Origin: RHKX01 sp046330285
Lineage (GTDB): Bacteria > Actinomycetota > Thermoleophilia > Solirubrobacterales > 70-9
Length of the DNA: 64,000 bases
NCBI GenBank assembly: GCA_046330285.1
Contig: JAXLSX010000003.1
Location: 265,470-329,469, forward strand
Reading direction: 5' to 3'
Numbering within the stretch: the stretch's first letter is position 1; every line of letters begins with the position of its first letter. Below are positions 33,571 to 42,151 of the stretch, piece by piece. A program made the translations under genes and the position numbers. The notes below the pieces were generated by a model. That model did not search any database, was not told where the DNA came from, and was given only the letters and a program-made list of their open reading frames with translations.

Positions 33571-35334
33571 GTGCGGGAGCAGGCGGACCGGATCGTCGAT
33601 GCTGTGGGGGGGCTCGATCGCAGGATCGCCTGGCTGACGCTCGCTGCGGCGATGCTCTGCGCGGCGGCGCTCGCCTGGATCTGGGCCGGGGACCGCTCGT
33701 TCGTGATCGACGAGTGGCAGTACCTGCTCCAGCGCAGCCACTGGGACCCGGAGGTGCTGCTGCGACCCACGCTCGGCCACCTGATCGCCGGTGGCCTCGT
33801 GCTCTACAACCTGGCGTTCTCGGCCTTCGGCGCCGACTCGCACACGCCCCTGACCCTGATCACGATCGCGCTGCAGTGCCTCGTCGCGGGCCTGCTCTAT
33901 GCGTACTGCTCACGCCGGCTCGGCTCCTGGGTGGCCCTGATCCCGGCCGTCCTGGTTCTCTTCTACGGCGCCGGCTGGGAGATCCTGCTGAGCTCGGCGA
34001 CGCTGCCGAACCAGGTGTCGATGGCCACCGGCCTCGCGGCGATGCTGGCGCTCGACCGTCGCAGCCGCGGCGGCGATGTCGCCGCATGCGTCCTGCTCGT
34101 CGCATCCGTCACCTCCTTCTCGCTCGGCCTCGCGTTCATCGTCGGCGCCGCGGTGCGGATCGTGCTCGAGCGCCGGCTCGCCGGGCTCCGGCGGCTGTTG
34201 GTCCCGGCGATCCCGCTGCTCCTCTACGTCGCCTGGTTCGCCTGGTCGCTGCACTACGAGCAGACCGACAGCATCGCCGCCTCGAACGTCGGCTCGCTCG
34301 GCGCCGGGGTCTTCGACCAGCTCAACGCGGCTGCCGCGGGGATCACCGGGCTGTTCCGGGCCGTGGGCCACCCCGCGCTCCCCGTGGCGCTCGAGATCGA
34401 CACGACGAGGACCGCGGCGGTGGTCGTCCTGGCGGGTGCCGCCGTCGTGTGGCGGATCGCCCGTGGACCGCGCATGAGCGCCTCCGCCTGGGGGGCGCTC
34501 GCGATCGTCGCCGTCTACATCGCACTCGTCGCGCTCGGGCTGAGCGAGGTCCGCCACGCGACCGCGAGCCGCTACGCCTACATGCTCACCGTCCTGCTGC
34601 TGCTGACCGGCTCCGACCTGCTCGCCGGGCTGCGAATCGCCCGCGGGTGGCTCTACGCCGCGCTCGCAGTACTGGCGTTCTCCCTGCTCGCCAACGTCGC
34701 CCAGATGCGGACCGGCGGCAGGTTCTTCGAGGACGAGTCGGCCTACAACGAGGCCGAGCTCGGCGCGCTCGAGCTCGTCCGCGACCGGGCCGATCCGGAG
34801 TTCGTGCCGGAGGGCGGCCCGGGCTTCGCCGTCGTCCCCTACCGCGACCTGACCTTCTACTCCCGCGAGTACTTCGACGCCGTCGATCGCTTCGGCTCGC
34901 CGGCGGACACGCCGGCCGAGATCGCGACGGCGGCGCCCGAGGCCCGCAGGGCGGCGGATCAGCTGCTGGTGTCGGCGCTCGGAGTCGCGGTCGGGCCGCC
35001 CGCGGAAGGCAGACCCGTGGGCGACCTCGGCGCGATCGAGGCACTCAACGCCGATGCCGTGGAAATCGGCTCCTGCCTGCGCCTGTCTCCGTCGTCGCCG
35101 GGGCCGTTCGGCGCCCAGCTCGACGTCCCGGCCGAGGGGTTCTCCTACCGTTCGACCCGGCCGCCGAGCTCGCTCTCCGTCGGCCGGTTCCTGCTGCCGC
35201 CGTCGATTCCGATCGCGCCGCTCCCCGCGGCGGGGTCCCTCCGGTTCGCCGCCGATGCGGCGTCGCAACCCTGGCGGGCATCGATCGCCTTCACGGCACC
35301 GGCGAGGATCTGCCCGGGAGCGCCCTCCGGCTAG
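33571..35334 (+). CDS. Polytopic membrane protein, function unknown (GT-C-like layout)
   Basis: A 587-residue membrane protein. Ten or more helices occupy roughly residues 20-380, and a soluble, probably extracellular domain of about 200 residues follows (from GGRFFEDESAYNEAELG). The first outer loop reads DRSFVIDEWQYLLQRSHWDP, with an acidic pair (Asp-Glu) at the place where GT-C enzymes carry their catalytic Asp, which is suggestive but not proof. No named family is recognisable. Its stop shares CTAG with the convergent arylsulfotransferase-like gene. Confidence 0.6.
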   Translation: MREQADRIVDAVGGLDRRIAWLTLAAAMLCAAALAWIWAGDRSFVIDEWQYLLQRSHWDPEVLLRPTLGHLIAGGLVLYNLAFSAFGADSHTPLTLITIALQCLVAGLLYAYCSRRLGSWVALIPAVLVLFYGAGWEILLSSATLPNQVSMATGLAAMLALDRRSRGGDVAACVLLVASVTSFSLGLAFIVGAAVRIVLERRLAGLRRLLVPAIPLLLYVAWFAWSLHYEQTDSIAASNVGSLGAGVFDQLNAAAAGITGLFRAVGHPALPVALEIDTTRTAAVVVLAGAAVVWRIARGPRMSASAWGALAIVAVYIALVALGLSEVRHATASRYAYMLTVLLLLTGSDLLAGLRIARGWLYAALAVLAFSLLANVAQMRTGGRFFEDESAYNEAELGALELVRDRADPEFVPEGGPGFAVVPYRDLTFYSREYFDAVDRFGSPADTPAEIATAAPEARRAADQLLVSALGVAVGPPAEGRPVGDLGAIEALNADAVEIGSCLRLSPSSPGPFGAQLDVPAEGFSYRSTRPPSSLSVGRFLLPPSIPIAPLPAAGSLRFAADAASQPWRASIAFTAPARICPGAPSG

Positions 35335-36779
35335 CCGGCAGCCCGCGCCGCCATCCGGTCCATCGCCCGTCGCAACTCGCCGGCTCCGATGTCCTCGGGC
35401 ACGGTGTTCGCCCGGTAGGAGAACGAGCCCGGCACGCGGAACCGGTACAGGGGATCGCCGTCTGGTCCATAGGCACCGACGATCTCGTTCCGGCCCCACG
35501 CGACCAGCCAGGTACCGTCGCCGAGGCGGCGGGCGGATCCGCAGCACTGCGCGGTCGGGACCTTCGGGTCGGTGATGGACTCGACGAGCTTCGCCGTCCC
35601 CTCCTCCTCGTCGATCCGGAAGCGCTCCGCCCGCGGAATCGGATCGGCGAGGTTGGTCCGATTGTTGTGGATCGTCACCGTGCCGTTCGGCTGCACGCGG
35701 ACGTCGTGCTGCCCGCCGATCGGGTACTCGCGCGGATCCCCGCGGACCTCGAGGCTCTCCGGCGTCTCGGTCCCGCCGAGCTTCCAGACGATCTCGCCGG
35801 TGCGTCGGTCGACCTTGTAGATCGCGTCGAGGTGGCGGAACGACAGATACATGTAGCGCCCGTCGACCTCCACGGCATTCCAGTGGGTGATGTCGTAGCC
35901 GAGCCCACCGGTGATCGCCTCCCACCAGCGCCCGGTCTCGTCGAGGCCGATGTGGTCGGCGGTGCTCCAGGTCCGGACGACGTCGCCGTCCGGTGTGACC
36001 TCCTCGATGTCGAAGTCGAGCAGGAGCGCGCTCGCGGAGCCGCCGTAGGCGGTTGTGTCGACGCCGGATCGGTAGGTCTGCCGGGCGATCACGTAATTCC
36101 CGCTGGGAAGAACCTGGAGGTCATGCACGTCAGTGGTGTCCTCTCGCCCCACCGACCGGAGCGGTCTGCCGCTGAGCGAGAGGACGTCGTAGGCGCCGGT
36201 CCCGCTGCCGGAGACGGTGGAGACTGAATCCCAGGCGACGGTGCCGTCGGGGAGGAGCTTGGCATCGAGAGCGGTGCCGTCAGCCTGCATCCACCAGATG
36301 GGGACCCCGTCGCCGTCGAAGATCGCGGCGTAGCGGTTCGGGATCTGGACCATGAACAGGTTCGCTCCACCCGGACCGATGCGCCGGAACCGATATTCGG
36401 GAAAGTCGGCGGGAAGGCAACGGACGTGGAACCGGGCGGAGGCCCGGCCGTCCCGGCGCTCGAAGGCGACGGTCGTGCCCTCGCCGGGGTCGAGCGGCGT
36501 CGGATGGGTGAAGCTCCCGGGACGGGGCGCGGCGCCGGGCAGCTGCGTGCGCCAACCCGAGGCGCCGGCGACCCGCAGCCGCAGGCCGGAGTCGCAGCGG
36601 GCGGCGTAGTCACGCACCCTCCAGCGGAATTCCGGCTGCAGCTCCGATCCGCCGCGCGCTTCGAAGCTCGGCTTCGCGGCCGATGCGGGGGCGGTACCGG
36701 CGGTTGCGGCAGCCACGGCGGCCGCCGCAATCAGCAGGAGGCGGACAGGGCGGCGCAGGACGGATCCCATGGTTGCCAT
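35331..36779 (-). CDS. Secreted arylsulfotransferase (ASST)-family beta-propeller protein
   Basis: A 482-residue exported protein. The signal peptide has a basic start (MGSVLRRPVRLLL) and an Ala-rich core. The mature part is a six-bladed-propeller type with DVHDLQVLPSGNYVI, THWNAVEVDGRYMYLSFRHLDAIYKVD in pattern, GEIVWKLGG and VTIHNNRTN, characteristic of the Arylsulfotran_2 family, whose studied members transfer sulfate between phenolic compounds without PAPS. The catalytic His cannot be fixed; His in DVHD and THWN are candidates. ATG 36779 is used; ATG 36770 is possible. Confidence 0.78.
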   Translation of the reverse strand: MATMGSVLRRPVRLLLIAAAAVAAATAGTAPASAAKPSFEARGGSELQPEFRWRVRDYAARCDSGLRLRVAGASGWRTQLPGAAPRPGSFTHPTPLDPGEGTTVAFERRDGRASARFHVRCLPADFPEYRFRRIGPGGANLFMVQIPNRYAAIFDGDGVPIWWMQADGTALDAKLLPDGTVAWDSVSTVSGSGTGAYDVLSLSGRPLRSVGREDTTDVHDLQVLPSGNYVIARQTYRSGVDTTAYGGSASALLLDFDIEEVTPDGDVVRTWSTADHIGLDETGRWWEAITGGLGYDITHWNAVEVDGRYMYLSFRHLDAIYKVDRRTGEIVWKLGGTETPESLEVRGDPREYPIGGQHDVRVQPNGTVTIHNNRTNLADPIPRAERFRIDEEEGTAKLVESITDPKVPTAQCCGSARRLGDGTWLVAWGRNEIVGAYGPDGDPLYRFRVPGSFSYRANTVPEDIGAGELRRAMDRMAARAAG

Positions 36780-36853
36780 ATCCCCCGTCTGAACACGGCC
36801 AATCACGCAGGGTCGCGGTCGAGCCCGCCCGCCGCCGATCGCCGGCGCGCCGC

Positions 36854-36859
36854 TAGGGT
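36854..36859 (+). promoter_or_regulatory. -10 element TAGGGT, leaderless start at 36867
   Basis: TAGGGT is followed by 7 nt (TCACACC) and GTG 36867. It is the main evidence that the small gene downstream is real. Confidence 0.6.
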
Positions 36860-36866
36860 TCACACC

Positions 36867-37100
36867 GTGTCGAGCAACGGAAACCGCCGCCCGCCGCGTC
36901 CGCGCATCGAGATGCTGGGTCCGGCCGAACCGCGCGAGGCGGCCGCGGTGATCGCCGCCGTCGAGCAGTTCCTGGCCGACACGGCCCCGGCCCCGGCGCC
37001 CACAACGGCAGCCAAACCATGGCAGCGGGCCGCTCTGATGGAGGGCGTCGCGTCGAAGGAGATCTTCGGTCCCGGAAGGACGGTGGACGCGTGGCGGTAG
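36867..37100 (+). CDS. Small protein, candidate acyl-CoA carboxylase epsilon subunit
   Basis: A 77-residue protein with no signal or membrane helix. Layout: basic N-terminus, EMLGPAEPREAAAVIAAVEQFL (an amphipathic helix with EAAAV), a Pro/Ala/Thr linker, then PWQRAALMEGV and a terminal AWR. This helix-linker-W pattern is that of actinobacterial carboxylase epsilon subunits, which stabilise the alpha-beta complex. That match is by pattern only, and the beta subunit gene is 4 kb away rather than adjacent. GTG 36867 is supported by the -10 box. The gene overlaps the dodecin start by 10 nt. Confidence 0.5.
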   Translation: MSSNGNRRPPRPRIEMLGPAEPREAAAVIAAVEQFLADTAPAPAPTTAAKPWQRAALMEGVASKEIFGPGRTVDAWR

Positions 37101-37312
37101 TGAAGATCATCGAGCTCGTCGGCAGCTCCAAGGTCTCGACCGACGACGCCGCCCGCCAGGCGTTGAAGAGCGCCCAGCGCAAGATCCGCAACATCCGTGC
37201 GGTCGACATCGTCAGCACCGGCCTCCGCGGCGAGAACCTCGACGAGTACCGCGCGCACGTCCGCGTCGCGTTCGTCGTCGAAAGCTCCGAGATCAGCGAC
37301 GACGTCGACTGA
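37091..37312 (+). CDS. Dodecin-family flavin-binding protein
   Basis: A 73-residue protein: VAVVKIIELVGSSKVSTDDA, then a helix (ARQALKSAQRKIRNI) and two strands ending AHVRVAFVVES. This is the dodecin beta-alpha-beta-beta fold, which assembles into a hollow dodecamer that stores or buffers flavins and, in some bacteria, CoA. The usual flavin-stacking Trp is replaced in this protein by Ile/Arg around RNIRAVDI, so ligand binding may differ. GTG 37091 or GTG 37100 may start translation; both overlap the upstream stop. Confidence 0.85.
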   Translation: MAVVKIIELVGSSKVSTDDAARQALKSAQRKIRNIRAVDIVSTGLRGENLDEYRAHVRVAFVVESSEISDDVD

Positions 37313-37362
37313 GCTGCGCGGGCGGCCGCCCCGAGGCGCCGCCCCGAAGTCGGCCCGGGTTC

Positions 37363-37578
37363 GTTCGGCTCACGCCACACCTACGCCTTGATCGCTGCGC
37401 TTTCCGCAGTGAGGGTGGGTCGGTGGCGCGAGCGGAAGCGAGAAGAAGGCTCCACCGGGTCCATCGCGGCGTCTACGCCGTCGGCGTCCTCCGCGCCGAT
37501 CCCGACGCGCGCTGGGCGGCGGCGGTCCTCGAGGTCGGCGCGGCCCTCCGCGAACGCGCCCGAGGGCTAAATACCTGA
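37363..37578 (+). pseudogene. Remnant of a DUF559/AbiEi-like gene with its leader boxes (copy 3)
   Basis: Box A (GTTCGGCTCACGCC at 37363-37376) and box B (GCAGTGAGGG at 37406-37415) lie 43 nt apart, as in the other copies. From about 37423 the frame reads RRRLHRVHRGVYAVGV and later ARWAAAVLEVG, then stops at 37576-37578. The intact protein at 48891-49853 has GRLHRLHQGVYSL and QRWIAAVLACG at the matching place. The N-terminal winged-helix half and all of the nuclease-like half are missing. The rest of 37313-37655 holds only the palindrome and promoter below. Confidence 0.65.
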
Positions 37579-37590
37579 TTTCCAATCAGG
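37574..37590 (+). promoter_or_regulatory. Palindrome CCTGATT-TCC-AATCAGG, candidate operator of the sulfate operon
   Basis: Two perfect 7-nt arms around a 3-nt centre, 65 nt before the sulfite reductase start and just upstream of a possible -10 (TACTTT at 37598-37603). The arms would cover the -35 region, which suits repression. An Rrf2-family regulator lies at 46020, but no shared site links the two. Confidence 0.5.
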
Positions 37591-37655
37591 ATTTGCTACT
37601 TTCAAGTGAGCAGGCAGCAAGAGAGCACGGCCCCCGTGCGCGATCGAAAGGGACC

Positions 37656-39533
37656 ATGGAGCCGACCTCCGCGGCCGCGGCGAAGCCGAAGGCCACCGAA
37701 GCAGACCTCGACCAGGACGCGAACAAGGTCCAGAAGGGCAAGGGCCCCGTCGGATCGCGCGAGAACCCCGAGGTCTACGAGAACGTCCCCGGCCACGTGA
37801 TCCCGATCCTCGCCGACGAGTTCGACGATTTCGACCAGGAGGCCGACAAGTTTCTCGACGGCCAGACGCCGGAGGACCAGTTCATCGGCTTCCGGCTCAA
37901 GCAGGGCGTCTACGGCCAGCGCCAGCCGGACGTACAGATGGTCCGCGTCAAGCTCCCGCTCGGCGGCGTCACGCCCGACCAGATGGACGCGTTCGCGAAC
38001 GTCGTCGAACGCCACGCGCCGCTGGTCAAGGGTCACATCACGACCCGCCAGAACGTCCAGATCCACCACGTGCCGCTGACGCAGATGAAGGAGTTGATCC
38101 GGGAGATCTCCTCCGTCGGCCTCTCCTCCCGCGAGGGCTGCGGCAACACCGTCCGCAACGTCACCGGCGACCCCTGGGCCGGCGTGGCGTTCGACGAGAC
38201 CTTCGATCCGACCGAGTACGCGATCGCCTACGTCCGCTACTTCGTCCGGCACCCGACGACGCAGCTGATGCCGCGCAAGATCAAGACGGCGTTCTCGTCC
38301 TCCGACGCCGACCGCGCGATCGTCGGCATCCACGACATCGGGTTCGTGCCGGTGATCAGAGACGGCGTCAAGGGCTTCCGGATCGTCGTCGGCGGCGGCA
38401 CGTCGATCATGCCGCGAGTCGCGCCGACGCTCTACGAGTTCGTCGCCGCCGACGACGGCGAGTACCTGAAGGTGACCGAGGCCGCCCTGCGGATCTTCGA
38501 CCGTCAGGACTGGCTCCGGGTCAACCGGGCGCGCGCCCGGATCAAGGTCCTCGTCGACAAGGTCGGCATGGACGAGTTCCGGCGGATGGTCGACCGTGAG
38601 CTCGAGGGCGATTGGGTCGGCGAGCGCGACTTCTCGATCGATCGCCTCCTCCCCCACCTCGACGAAGAGGGAGCGGCCCCGGCGCCGGTCGCCGAGCCCG
38701 GTACGCCGAACGGCGACCGGACCGAGTTCGACGCCTTCTGCGCCGACAACGTCGATCCGCAGCGTCAGGACGGGTTCTCCACGGTCCACGTGAAGATCCC
38801 CCGCGGCGACCTCACGCCGGATCAGTTCCGCGGACTCGGGGCGATCATGCGCGAGTTCTGCGGGGGCAACGCCCGGACGACGATCGACCAGAACCTGGTC
38901 CTCCGGTGGGTGCGGAACGAGTCCGTCTACGACGTCTACTCACGGCTCCGCGACCTCGGCCTCGCCGAGTCCGGAGTCAGCACGATCGACGACGTCGTCT
39001 CCTGCCCCGGCACCGACTCCTGCAAGATGGGCATCACCTCGTCGATGGGGCTCAACCGCGCGATCGACGAGCGGATCGACGAGATGCAGATCACGGATCC
39101 GCTGACCCGGAAGATCCACCTGAAGATGAGCGGCTGCCCGAACGGGTGCGGCCAGCACCACATCGGCACGATCGGCTTCTACGGGGCCTCGATCAAGGTC
39201 GGCGAGCACACGCTCCCCGCCTACATCCCGCACATCGGCGGGATCGGCGAGGGCGGCAAGGTCGTGTTCGGCAGCCGCCTGAAGATCCGGATCCCGGCCA
39301 AGCGCGTACCCGACGCCGTCGAGCGGTGGCTGCGGATGTACGAGGCCGAGCGCGACGACGGCGAGGAGTTCGTCGATTACGCATCGCGAGTCGGGACCGG
39401 GCGGTTCGAGGACGAGATCCGCGAGATCTCGCTGGCCTCGGAGTTCAACCTCGAGAACATGCTCCAGTTCATCGACTGGAGCCGGCGCGACCCCTACAAG
39501 GTGCAGCGCGGTGAGGGCGAGTGCGCGATCTGA
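37656..39533 (+). CDS. sir: Ferredoxin-type sulfite reductase (siroheme/4Fe-4S)
   Basis: A 625-residue soluble enzyme of the nitrite/sulfite reductase family. Two ferredoxin-like half domains each precede a siroheme-binding domain. The cluster/siroheme cysteines are Cys450 and Cys456 (CPGTDSC) and Cys494 and Cys498 (SGCPNGCGQHH). It reduces sulfite to sulfide with six electrons. Sulfite rather than nitrite is indicated by the following cysH, sat and cysC. AAAGGGA lies about 3-5 nt before ATG 37656. First gene of the assimilatory operon. Confidence 0.9.
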   Translation: MEPTSAAAAKPKATEADLDQDANKVQKGKGPVGSRENPEVYENVPGHVIPILADEFDDFDQEADKFLDGQTPEDQFIGFRLKQGVYGQRQPDVQMVRVKLPLGGVTPDQMDAFANVVERHAPLVKGHITTRQNVQIHHVPLTQMKELIREISSVGLSSREGCGNTVRNVTGDPWAGVAFDETFDPTEYAIAYVRYFVRHPTTQLMPRKIKTAFSSSDADRAIVGIHDIGFVPVIRDGVKGFRIVVGGGTSIMPRVAPTLYEFVAADDGEYLKVTEAALRIFDRQDWLRVNRARARIKVLVDKVGMDEFRRMVDRELEGDWVGERDFSIDRLLPHLDEEGAAPAPVAEPGTPNGDRTEFDAFCADNVDPQRQDGFSTVHVKIPRGDLTPDQFRGLGAIMREFCGGNARTTIDQNLVLRWVRNESVYDVYSRLRDLGLAESGVSTIDDVVSCPGTDSCKMGITSSMGLNRAIDERIDEMQITDPLTRKIHLKMSGCPNGCGQHHIGTIGFYGASIKVGEHTLPAYIPHIGGIGEGGKVVFGSRLKIRIPAKRVPDAVERWLRMYEAERDDGEEFVDYASRVGTGRFEDEIREISLASEFNLENMLQFIDWSRRDPYKVQRGEGECAI

Positions 39534-39540
39534 GCAGCCC

Positions 39541-40356
39541 ATGCGAGCGGGGTTGAGCACCGTGGCCACGGGCGGCGCAGAGCTGCCGGCGATCGAGGTC
39601 GAGCGCGTTCCGCACGCCGCGGAGCCGCGCTCGCAGGCCTCGAACCTGACGACGGTCGACGGGGAGACGATCGATCCCCGCGAGGTCAACGCCCGCCTCG
39701 AGGGCCTGGGCGCCGCCGAGGCGATCGCGTGGGCGCTGGAGACGTTCCACCCGCGCCTCCGCTTCGCCGCGTCGTTTCAGAAGACGAGCTCGGTGACGGT
39801 CGACATCGTCAGCCGGATCACCGCCGATGCCGGCGCCGAGCCGGCCAACTTCTTCTACCTCGACACCGACGTGCTGTTCGAAGAGACGTACATGACCCGG
39901 GACGCCCTGTCGGCCCGCTACGGGATCGAGTTCCAGCGCTTCGCCGGGATCTCGCTCGAACAGCAGGCCGACCTCTACGGCGATAGCCTCTGGGCCCGCC
40001 AGCCCGACGCCTGCTGCGGGATCCGCAAGGTCGAGCCGATGCGATCGGCCCTGACCGGGATCGACTGCTGGGTGTCGGGAATCCGACGCGAGGACTCCCG
40101 GACGCGCGCCGGAGCGGCCAAGTTCGGCTGGGACAAGCGGTTCGGCCTCTGGAAGCTGAACCCGCTGGCCGACTGGACCGAGGCTGAGGTCTGGGACTAC
40201 ATCAACGAGCATGAGATCCCCTACAACCCACTGCACGACGCCGGCTATCCGTCGATCGGCTGCACCCATTGCACCCGGCCGCCGGGGGCGGACGGCGATT
40301 CGAGATCGGGCCGCTGGGCCGATGCCCACAAGACCGAGTGCGGCCTGCACGGCTGA
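39541..40356 (+). CDS. cysH: Assimilatory adenylyl-sulfate (APS) reductase
   Basis: A 271-residue enzyme of the PAPS/APS reductase family. FAASFQKTSS is the PP-loop-like segment, and LDTDVLF and WVSGIRREDS bind the nucleotide. The 4Fe-4S signature Cys158-Cys159 plus Cys241 and Cys244 (GCTHC) marks the APS-using type, and Cys267 in ECGLH is the catalytic cysteine that carries sulfite. It reduces APS to sulfite for the preceding gene. ATG 39541 is chosen; an in-frame GTG at 39511 lies within the sir gene. Confidence 0.9.
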   Translation: MRAGLSTVATGGAELPAIEVERVPHAAEPRSQASNLTTVDGETIDPREVNARLEGLGAAEAIAWALETFHPRLRFAASFQKTSSVTVDIVSRITADAGAEPANFFYLDTDVLFEETYMTRDALSARYGIEFQRFAGISLEQQADLYGDSLWARQPDACCGIRKVEPMRSALTGIDCWVSGIRREDSRTRAGAAKFGWDKRFGLWKLNPLADWTEAEVWDYINEHEIPYNPLHDAGYPSIGCTHCTRPPGADGDSRSGRWADAHKTECGLHG

Positions 40357-40443
40357 CCGGACGGCACTTGATCTGTAGCTTTCCCGTCCGCACAAAGCCA
40401 GAGATCAGATCCTGAACACTTCCACCGAGGAGCCCACCCGACC

Positions 40444-41511
40444 ATGAGCGACAAGTCCCTGACCCTTTCCGCCCGCCAGACCGCCGACTTCGAGCTGCTC
40501 GCCAACGGCGGCTTCGCCCCCCTGAAGGGATTCCAGGGCTCTGAGGACTGGAAATCGGTCGTCGAGACCATGACCCTGGCCGGCAGCGACGAGGTCTGGC
40601 CGATCCCGGTGGTCCTCGCGACCGATCTCGACGTCAGCGAGGGCGATGTCGTCGAGCTCAGCGCCGACAACGGTAAGAAGCTCGGCCGGATCCGGGTCAG
40701 CGAGATCTTCGAGCGCGACGTCGAGAAGGAGTGCGAGAACGTCTACCGGACGACCGACGACGCGCACCCCGGCGTCGCCGCCACCAAGCAGGAGGGCAGC
40801 CGCTGCATCGCCGGCGAGATCGAGGCCGACGACATGCCCGATCACGAGGAGGCGTTCATGCGCCGCTACTTCACGCCGGAGCAGTCGCGCAAGGAGTTCG
40901 CCGACCGCGGCTGGAAGCGCATCGTCGCCTTCCAGACCCGCAACCCGATCCACCGCGCGCACGAGTACCTGACGAAGGCGGCGCTCGAGGTCTGCGACGG
41001 CCTCTTCCTGCACCCGCTGATCGGCGAGACCAAGAAGGGCGACATCCCCGCCGACGTGCGGATGAAGTGCTACGAGGTCCTGATGGAGGACTACTACCCC
41101 AGCGATCGGGTGGTGCTCGGCGTCAACCCCGCCGCGATGCGCTACGCGGGTCCCCGCGAGGCGATCTTCCACGCGGTCGTCCGCCGCAACTACGGCGCGA
41201 CGCACTTCATCGTCGGCCGCGACCACGCCGGCGTCGGCGACTACTACGGCACCTACGACGCCCAGAAGATCTTCGACGAGGTCGACATCGACAAGCTGGG
41301 CATCCGGCCGCTGATGTTCGAGCACACGTTCTGGTGCTACAAGTGCGAGGGGCTCGGTTCCCACAAGACCTGCCCGCACACGCCCGAGGACCGGCTCTTC
41401 CTGAGCGGCACCAAGGTGCGCGAGATGCTCGAGAACGGCGAGGCACCGCCGCACGAGTTCTCCCGTCCCGAGGTCGCCGAGATCCTCATCGAGGCCTACA
41501 AGGACCTGTAG
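40444..41511 (+). CDS. sat: ATP sulfurylase (sulfate adenylyltransferase)
   Basis: A 355-residue homo-oligomeric type enzyme that makes APS from sulfate and ATP. Nucleotide motifs: FQTRNPIHRAHEYL, VNPAAMRYAGPREAIFHA and VGRDHAGVGDYYGTYDA. A CxxC...CxxxxxC-like set (CYKCEGLGSHKTCPHTPEDR) near the end is common in this bacterial group and may bind zinc. The kinase domain found fused to some sulfurylases is absent; a separate kinase follows. GAGGAG lies about 14 nt before ATG 40444. The 87-nt gap before it has TAGCTT at 40377-40382, which could be an internal promoter. Confidence 0.93.
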   Translation: MSDKSLTLSARQTADFELLANGGFAPLKGFQGSEDWKSVVETMTLAGSDEVWPIPVVLATDLDVSEGDVVELSADNGKKLGRIRVSEIFERDVEKECENVYRTTDDAHPGVAATKQEGSRCIAGEIEADDMPDHEEAFMRRYFTPEQSRKEFADRGWKRIVAFQTRNPIHRAHEYLTKAALEVCDGLFLHPLIGETKKGDIPADVRMKCYEVLMEDYYPSDRVVLGVNPAAMRYAGPREAIFHAVVRRNYGATHFIVGRDHAGVGDYYGTYDAQKIFDEVDIDKLGIRPLMFEHTFWCYKCEGLGSHKTCPHTPEDRLFLSGTKVREMLENGEAPPHEFSRPEVAEILIEAYKDL

Positions 41512-41576
41512 GCCGACCGGCTCGACGGACCGAACCGACCGCATACGTACACGCAATCAAGGAGAAACTTCAAGCA

Positions 41577-42131
41577 ATGTCAGGACACAAGGGATTCACC
41601 CTCTGGATGACGGGCCTCTCGGGCTCGGGCAAGTCGACGATCACCGACGTGCTCATCGACGAGTTCGAGGAGCGCGGCATCCCGCTCGAGGTGCTCGACG
41701 GCGACGTCGTCCGCGAGAACCTCTCGAAGGGCCTCGGCTTCTCGAAGGAGGACCGCGACATCAACATCCGCCGGATCGCCTTCGTCGCCGACCTGCTCTC
41801 CCGCAACGGCGTCCCGGTCATCACCGCCGCGATCTCCCCCTACCGCGAGATCCGCGACGAGGCCCGGCAGATGCACGAGACGACCGACGCGACCTTCGTC
41901 GAGGTCTACGTCGCCACCTCGCTCGAGGACTGCGAGGAGCGCGACACCAAGGGCCTCTACGCCAAGGCCCGCTCCGGCGAGATCAAGGAGTTCACCGGCA
42001 TCTCCGATCCCTACGAGGAGCCGGAGAACCCGGAGATCCGGGTCGAGACGCACGACAAGACCCCCGAGGAGAGCGCCGCCCAGGTGCTCGAGTACCTCGA
42101 GGCCCAGGAGCTCATCCCGGCCAAGGGCTGA
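41577..42131 (+). CDS. cysC: Adenylyl-sulfate kinase
   Basis: A 184-residue P-loop kinase that phosphorylates APS to PAPS. Walker A is MTGLSGSGKST near residue 11, followed by EVLDGDVVRENLSKGLGFSKEDR in pattern (substrate lid), FVEVYVATSLEDCEERDTKGLY and the DPYEEPENPEI loop. GGAG 12 nt upstream supports ATG 41577. It is the last gene of the operon. Because the reductase looks APS-specific, PAPS from this enzyme is probably meant for sulfotransferases. Confidence 0.93.
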   Translation: MSGHKGFTLWMTGLSGSGKSTITDVLIDEFEERGIPLEVLDGDVVRENLSKGLGFSKEDRDINIRRIAFVADLLSRNGVPVITAAISPYREIRDEARQMHETTDATFVEVYVATSLEDCEERDTKGLYAKARSGEIKEFTGISDPYEEPENPEIRVETHDKTPEESAAQVLEYLEAQELIPAKG

Positions 42132-42151
42132 GCCAAAGAGCATTCGGATCA

